DNA of 9,347 bases, from the NCBI GenBank assembly GCA_023245755.1, contig JAHFJQ010000041.1, forward strand, positions 1 to 9,347. Reading direction: 5' to 3'. This DNA comes from an archaeon (lineage in GTDB: Archaea; Nanobdellota; Nanobdellia; SCGC-AAA011-G17; GW2011-AR17). The notes under the pieces were generated by a model that was given only the letters and a program-made list of their open reading frames with translations, was not told the origin of the DNA and searched no databases. The translations under genes and the position numbers were made by a program. Position 1 is the stretch's first letter; each line of letters opens with the position of its first letter. Positions 6,018 to 9,347 of the stretch are shown here, one piece after another.

Positions 6018-6027
6018 CTTTATATAG
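6018..6027 (-). promoter_or_regulatory. TATA box of the ychF-csaA operon
   Basis: CTATATAAAG on the minus strand, centred about 26 bp before the ychF ATG at 5996, so the operon mRNA is probably leaderless. It faces the tRNA-Ile promoter box at 6040-6047. Confidence 0.68.
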
Positions 6028-6039
6028 TTAACCATAACC

Positions 6040-6047
6040 TATTTAAA
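6040..6047 (+). promoter_or_regulatory. TATA box of the tRNA-Ile gene
   Basis: The sequence around it reads CCTATTTAAATCG, centred about 25 bp before the mature tRNA 5' end at 6069. The predicted transcript start is therefore the first G of the tRNA itself, implying little or no 5' leader for RNase P to remove. The same promoter probably also serves the deacylase gene downstream. Confidence 0.58.
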
Positions 6048-6068
6048 TCGTTAAAAAACCATTTCCCT

Positions 6069-6176
6069 GGGCCCATAGCTTAGCTTGGTGGAGCGCCGGT
6101 CTTATATGACATACTTTCACTTTGGGAGTATGCTGAAGTCAGCCGGAGGACGCGAGTTCAAATCTCACTGGGCCCA
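6069..6176 (+). tRNA. Intron-containing tRNA-Ile with anticodon UAU
   Basis: A full cloverleaf is visible. The acceptor stem is GGGCCCA (6069-6075) with TGGGCCC (6169-6175) and discriminator A (6176). The D stem is GCTT/GAGC (6078-6081, 6091-6094). The anticodon stem is CCGGT (6096-6100) with GCCGG (6142-6146), closed by a U-G pair. The variable loop is AGGAC, and the T loop TTCAAAT (6157-6163). With the intron removed the anticodon loop is CTTATAA and the anticodon TAT (6103-6105). The body resembles archaeal tRNA-Ile, whose acceptor begins GGGCCC. Archaea mostly read AUA with a CAU anticodon modified to agmatidine, so UAU is unusual. The T stem has a C-A mismatch (6153 and 6167). CCA is not encoded. 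The next gene starts nine bases after the 3' end. Confidence 0.87.
6107..6140 (+). other. Archaeal tRNA intron, 34 nt, after anticodon position 37
   Basis: Boundaries are set by the splice motif. The central helix CTT (6101-6103) with AAG (6136-6138) has three pairs plus an A-G mismatch. It is flanked by bulges TAT (6105-6107) and TCA (6139-6141). Inside is a six-pair hairpin, CATACT (6110-6115) with AGTATG (6127-6132), and an 11-base loop. The helix is weaker than the one in the Leu-type tRNA, so a relaxed splicing endonuclease may be needed. The exact ends could shift by a base or two. Confidence 0.65.
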
Positions 6177-6185
6177 CTTTTTCCT

Positions 6186-6674
6186 ATGGAAACCTACATC
6201 AAAGAATTCTTAGAAGAAAACCATATTCCTTATACCTTATACACCCATCCAGCAGTGTTTACCTGTGAACAAGCAGATAGGCATTGTAAACACGTTCCTG
6301 GTACTGCAACAAAAAATCTCTTTCTTAAAGAAGACAAAGGCACGCAGCTATTTTTAGTTATCCTACCTACAAGTAAGAAACTCAACATGAACACTCTTAC
6401 TCCTCTTCTTCAGGTAAAAAAACTCAAATTTGCAAGTGAAACCCAGCTTAAAGAAATACTGGGTTTAACACCAGGATCAGTGTCTATTCTTGGACTCATA
6501 AACGATAAAGAAAAGAAAATCCAACTCATTATTGATAAAGAGCTCTGGGATGCAGAAACACTTATAAATTGTCATCCAAACATCAACACAGAGTCTCTTG
6601 TATTTAAACAACAAGATTTTCACAAACTTGCAAAGATTCTCTGTAAGAATATAATCATTTCTAGGATGGAATAA
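6186..6674 (+). CDS. YbaK/ProXp-type aminoacyl-tRNA deacylase
   Basis: A 162-aa single-domain trans-editing enzyme that hydrolyses a wrong amino acid (Ala or Cys) from charged tRNA, most like the prolyl-tRNA editing protein ProXp-ala/PrdX. Visible marks: H-P-A-V-F-T-C-E-Q-A (21-30); T-K-N-L-F-L-K (42-48), whose Lys43 aligns with the catalytic lysine of the family; L-K-F-A-S-E-x-x-L (80-88); L-G-L-x-P-G-S-V-S-x-x-G-L-I-N-D (92-107); I-D-K-x-L (116-120); and H-P-N-I-N-T (130-135). The G-S-V-S and H-P-N-x-N-T pair favours ProXp-ala over YbaK proper. Length is normal. The ATG is nine bases after the 3' end of tRNA-Ile with no TATA box of its own visible at the right spacing, so it is probably co-transcribed with the tRNA and freed by cleavage at the tRNA 3' end (inference). 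Confidence 0.9.
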   Translation: METYIKEFLEENHIPYTLYTHPAVFTCEQADRHCKHVPGTATKNLFLKEDKGTQLFLVILPTSKKLNMNTLTPLLQVKKLKFASETQLKEILGLTPGSVSILGLINDKEKKIQLIIDKELWDAETLINCHPNINTESLVFKQQDFHKLAKILCKNIIISRME

Positions 6675-6695
6675 AACAGACTATGAAAAAATAGA

Positions 6696-6704
6696 TTTAA
6701 ATAA
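6696..6704 (+). promoter_or_regulatory. TATA box of the OmdA-family gene
   Basis: TTTAAATAA. A start about 26 bp downstream falls near 6725, which leaves out the upstream ATG at 6704 and gives a roughly 15-base leader to the ATG at 6740, containing GGAG at 6727-6730. Confidence 0.45.
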
Positions 6705-6726
6705 TGAATTATCTTCTAGCTAAAAC

Positions 6727-6730
6727 GGAG
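6727..6730 (+). promoter_or_regulatory. Ribosome binding site deciding the OmdA-family start
   Basis: GGAG sits nine bases before the ATG at 6740. With the TATA box at 6696-6704 it favours that ATG over the in-frame ATG at 6704. Confidence 0.45.
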
Positions 6731-6739
6731 CTAAGAATA

Positions 6740-7018
6740 ATGACAACAAAAGCCACCACCACTAGTGCCCTACATAAATTACCAAAGGATATAGAAAAAG
6801 CTCTAATGGCACTTCCAGAGAGTATCAATAGATGGAATAGTCTTACACCTATCGCACGTAACGAGTGGATCTGTTGGACTACTATTGTCAAAAAAGCAGA
6901 AACGAGAAAAGAACATATAGATCGTTTATGTGCAGATCTTCTCAAAGGAAAAAAGAGACCCTGCTGTTGGCCTGGTTGTCCTCATCGCAAACCAAACGCA
7001 AAGAAATGGTTTAAATAA
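6740..7018 (+). CDS. YdeI/OmdA-family small protein with C-C-x3-C end
   Basis: A 92-aa protein related to the YdeI / OmpD-associated (OmdA) family, whose molecular role is poorly known; some bacterial members are linked to bacteriocin or peptide resistance. The family core lies at about 16-72: R-W-N-S-L-T-P-I-A-R-N-E-W-I-C-W (31-46), then K-K-A-E-T-R-K-E-H-I (51-60), which matches the usual A-K-x-x-E-T-R-x-x-R-I pattern, then L-L-K-G-K-K-R (67-73). The C-terminus has Cys75, Cys76, Cys80 and His82 in P-C-C-W-P-G-C-P-H-R, a possible metal site. An in-frame ATG at 6704 would add 12 residues; I chose 6740 because a GGAG and a well-placed TATA box support it, and the extra residues (M-N-Y-L-L-A-K...) overlap the promoter. 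It is monocistronic and converges with the surface-protein genes, 11 bp apart. Confidence 0.75.
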   Translation: MTTKATTTSALHKLPKDIEKALMALPESINRWNSLTPIARNEWICWTTIVKKAETRKEHIDRLCADLLKGKKRPCCWPGCPHRKPNAKKWFK

Positions 7019-7029
7019 TTCACAAAGGA

Positions 7030-8271
7030 TTATTTCTTTTTCTTTGTTTCTTCTATATATTCATTAAATTTCCTATCATCTTTCTGTCGTAATTTCAAGG
7101 CAACAAGAACAATTAAAGCAAGGAGCATCACCATAAGGACTACACCAATAATATAAACCCCATTTCCATTACTTTCTTCAGTAAGAGTATCTCCTTCATA
7201 GACAAGAGCGTATTCATCAGTACTTTGATTTTCTAAAACATTTCCTTCTAGATTCTCCGTTGTATTGACAAAGGCAACAACAGTAACAGAAAGAGAAATA
7301 TTATTTGTATAATTTTCATTCTCTAAAATAAGTAAGCCTTCATATGTTCCAACACGAGAGCTATTTTCTCGATTAAACCAAATTCTTTGGGAATAGATTT
7401 CTCCAGCAATCAAAGAAATATTTGTCTGGTTTAAGCTAAGAATCAAGCCTAAATCTCCAGTAAGACGATAGTGCAAAGAAGAAAGAGTATCATTACCAAT
7501 ATTTTGTACTTTCAAATCACCATACACAGATTGACTTTCATTCAACGTAACCGTCACAGCTGGATTACTCACAAGAAAAACAAAAGGAAGATCTTCTTTA
7601 GAAACAACGACAGTTTCATTTGTACTAACAGTAACATTTGCCTCAACTGTTTCATTGACAACCGTTTCATTTTCTTCTTCTACATATCCAGGAAAGATCA
7701 CAGGCACAGTATAGCTTTGATTTCCATAGCTCAGAAGAAGAGACATATCTTCACTCACATCTGAATAGGCATAATCCACATAAACACTTTTTGTCATAGA
7801 GCTACTCACGCTCACACTAGACTTTCTAGGTCGTAAAACGGAGTCAGAGACTTGTACAAGCATGCTCGTTCCATCACTAGGAGCAGAAACATCTACAGAA
7901 AAACTCGTGGAACCAGAATTCAGAATAATAATGCCTGGTTTAATACGAAGCACAGGACTTCCTTGGATAACAGTAAAAGTATCTTGTAAGCTACCAACAC
8001 TAAGAGTATACTCCCCAGTGGATATAGTAGTGGGGAGATTAAAATAAAGCAATGTAAAGCCCTCTCTATACTCACTAAACAAAGGACTAATACTTATAAT
8101 AGTACCATTTCCATCAACCAAGGAAATACTCCCACTACTCACGCTCTGTCCTTCTACAGTAGCCTGCACAGTTTCACCAACCTGGTACATATCATCAAAT
8201 ACAGTTAAAGAAGCTGCAGAAGCAAAAGGCAGAAGCAAAAGAAAACTACAAAGGAAAAGAGATACTTTCAT
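7030..8271 (-). CDS. Secreted, N-glycosylation-rich membrane-anchored surface protein
   Basis: A 413-aa protein of unknown function, built as a type I membrane protein. A signal peptide covers about 1-20 (basic start, Leu-rich core, ending A-S-A-A). The extracellular part (about 21-370) is strand-rich with Ig-like or filamin-like character. A C-terminal membrane helix lies at about 373-393, followed by a basic, Lys-ending tail inside the cell (394-413). I count 15 N-x-S/T sequons, at residues 55, 184, 201, 206, 212, 218, 244, 260, 281, 284, 303, 320, 324, 336 and 348. Four are packed into 201-220, a Glu/Val/Asn/Thr linker between two halves. The second half begins N-P-A-V-T-V-T-L (236-243), resembling the beta-sandwich modules common in archaeal envelope proteins. 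It starts three bases after the stop of the Cys-rich gene, so the two form one transcription unit. Confidence 0.8.
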   Translation of the reverse strand: MKVSLFLCSFLLLLPFASAASLTVFDDMYQVGETVQATVEGQSVSSGSISLVDGNGTIISISPLFSEYREGFTLLYFNLPTTISTGEYTLSVGSLQDTFTVIQGSPVLRIKPGIIILNSGSTSFSVDVSAPSDGTSMLVQVSDSVLRPRKSSVSVSSSMTKSVYVDYAYSDVSEDMSLLLSYGNQSYTVPVIFPGYVEEENETVVNETVEANVTVSTNETVVVSKEDLPFVFLVSNPAVTVTLNESQSVYGDLKVQNIGNDTLSSLHYRLTGDLGLILSLNQTNISLIAGEIYSQRIWFNRENSSRVGTYEGLLILENENYTNNISLSVTVVAFVNTTENLEGNVLENQSTDEYALVYEGDTLTEESNGNGVYIIGVVLMVMLLALIVLVALKLRQKDDRKFNEYIEETKKKK

Positions 8272-8274
8272 GAT

Positions 8275-9347
8275 CTAAAAAGGACGTTTTGGTTGCTGAG
8301 GTGGAGCACCAAAAGGAGACCTTTGTTGAGGAGCTTGTTGCGGAGCGAGCTTACTCGTAAAAGGATTATATGATGATGATGACTGAGTAAACCCAGAAGA
8401 TCCTTTTCCTCCTTTTTTGAATTTACTTAAGATAGTATCTAGCATTCCTTTCTTGTATGCAAAGTATCCTCCAACACCAAGGCCTATAAAGACCAAGAAG
8501 AGAACAACATACAAGATCCAGCTACTTCCTCCATCTGAACTTGTACTAGTCGTTGTAGAGGAAGTATCACTACTATCATCAGAAGAACTTGTATCTTCAC
8601 CACCACAATCTTCTGCACAATAATACTCATCACCAGAGCTAGAATCAGTTTCTATATCATCACAAATACCATCTCCACAACTACAATCACTAGGACAGTT
8701 ATAGACATTTTCATTATATCCAGCACTATAATCACAACAACTCTTTCCAGAAGTACAGTATTGACCATAATCACAATCACTTGCAACACAGCCATCATCT
8801 AAACAGACTTCACCAGTATCACAATCTGCATCGGTCTGACATGCCCCTGTGCTTAGGCTATAACTACAAGAACCAGCATCACAAGAATAATCAGAGCCAT
8901 ATAATAATTCACAATCAGCATTGGTTTCACATTCAGAACTAGAGTCTATACCATCATCAGTACCTGTAGAAATCCCCGGAGTAACAGATTCATCCTGGAA
9001 TGCTGCATACAAAACCATTGCAGTCGTTTGCACACTGCCACCCCAGTCCCCATCTGTACTCTGTTCTTCTCGCAAATAAGATTTTGCATCTTCAATATTT
9101 GTAGAATATGTCGTTGTATCACTCAAAGCAAGAATAGCTAAAGCAGTAGTATAAGAATCTCTATCAAAACTCCCATCACTCTTTTGTAAAGAAGCAAGGG
9201 TATCTAAGTAACTTGTATCCTTGGTAACAAGGTACATTAGTGCTACTCTACTAGGATTCGTATCATCATAATTTTCTTTTAAATAAACTAAAGTATTAAT
9301 GGTGCTTCCTAACTTACCCAAGGCCCAATTACTATCAAGAGTACTAT
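8275..9347 (-). CDS. Cys-rich membrane-anchored surface protein, N-terminus outside window
   Basis: The frame stays open to the right edge, so the TTG at 9321 is internal; 356 residues are visible. Numbering from that TTG, residues 1-110 hold helical repeats with L-Q-K-S-D-G-S-F (45-52) and E-Q-S-T-D-G-D-W (86-93), each followed by T-T-A and a hydrophobic helix, like squalene-cyclase/prenyltransferase toroid repeats. Residues 131-239 have 18 cysteines. Two copies of C-x-T-(N/D)-A-D-C start at 131 and 161, each closing in C-x3-G-x-C or similar, and C-G-D-G-I-C-D (215-221) with C-A-E-D-C (235-239) matches a disulphide motif common in DPANN surface proteins. A Ser/Thr/Asp stalk (242-266) leads to a membrane helix (about 267-288), then a basic tail and a Pro/Gln-rich end (326-348). 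The probable role is in the envelope; function is not recognised. Confidence 0.78.
   Translation of the reverse strand, partial: STLDSNWALGKLGSTINTLVYLKENYDDTNPSRVALMYLVTKDTSYLDTLASLQKSDGSFDRDSYTTALAILALSDTTTYSTNIEDAKSYLREEQSTDGDWGGSVQTTAMVLYAAFQDESVTPGISTGTDDGIDSSSECETNADCELLYGSDYSCDAGSCSYSLSTGACQTDADCDTGEVCLDDGCVASDCDYGQYCTSGKSCCDYSAGYNENVYNCPSDCSCGDGICDDIETDSSSGDEYYCAEDCGGEDTSSSDDSSDTSSTTTSTSSDGGSSWILYVVLFLVFIGLGVGGYFAYKKGMLDTILSKFKKGGKGSSGFTQSSSSYNPFTSKLAPQQAPQQRSPFGAPPQQPKRPF

Noticed and set aside
6709..6945. Minus-strand open frame opposite the OmdA-family gene
   Set aside because: Its opposite strand encodes a protein with clear family motifs, and it lacks a promoter or ribosome binding site.
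7471..8047. Plus-strand open frames inside the glycoprotein gene
   Set aside because: Short, antisense to a gene with signal peptide and membrane anchor, and without start signals.
8635..8950. Repeated short motifs in the Cys-rich coding region as a CRISPR array or DNA repeat
   Set aside because: The repetition comes from codons for Asp, Cys and Ser in disulphide modules; spacing and sequence are not regular.
8275..9321. TTG at 9321 as the start of the Cys-rich protein
   Set aside because: The frame continues to the window edge with similar composition, and an exported protein should begin with a signal peptide that is not seen here.

Overview
The window looks like a piece of a low-GC archaeal chromosome, most likely from a DPANN lineage such as Woesearchaeota or Pacearchaeota. 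Three things point to archaea. Both tRNA genes carry a short intron just 3' of the anticodon that folds into a bulge-helix-bulge-like splice structure. Most genes have a TATA-like box about 26 bp upstream of the start codon, with almost no 5' leader. The gene content is archaeal in type: the archaeal form of YchF GTPase, and large N-glycosylation-rich or Cys-rich membrane-anchored surface proteins. The DPANN placement is inference from gene style and compactness; no rRNA or ribosomal protein is present to confirm it.

Layout, left to right. (1) The C-terminal part of an aldo/keto reductase (+, cut by the window edge) converges on an IMP dehydrogenase/GMP reductase family enzyme with CBS domains (-). 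(2) An unrecognised 132-aa protein (-), then two small DoxX-superfamily membrane proteins placed head to head (2426-2785 and 2878-3252). (3) Two Nudix hydrolases, also head to head (3249-3761 and 3835-4239); the second is an Ap4A-hydrolase type and the first has an insertion inside its Nudix box. (4) An intron-containing type II tRNA, read as Leu(CAA), converging on a ychF-csaA operon (-) joined by an ATGA overlap. (5) An intron-containing tRNA-Ile with anticodon UAU, divergent from ychF. Only 9 bases after its 3' end starts a ProXp/YbaK-type aminoacyl-tRNA deacylase. (6) A small YdeI/OmdA-family protein. (7) A two-gene unit (-) encoding envelope proteins: a Cys-rich protein with a helical-toroid-like N-terminal part and one membrane anchor (its N-terminus is off the window), and an N-glycosylation-rich protein with a signal peptide and C-terminal anchor.

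Functional themes are translation quality control (tRNA-Ile, tRNA-Leu, tRNA deacylase, CsaA-like tRNA-binding protein, YchF), nucleotide metabolism and housecleaning (IMPDH/GMPR family, two Nudix enzymes), and the cell surface. The points I judge most worth following are the UAU isoleucine tRNA, the tRNA-to-mRNA junction with the deacylase gene, the unusual discriminator of the Leu-type tRNA, and the paired surface proteins. I saw no CRISPR array, insertion sequence, phage gene or origin, and no gene-free stretch longer than 300 bases.
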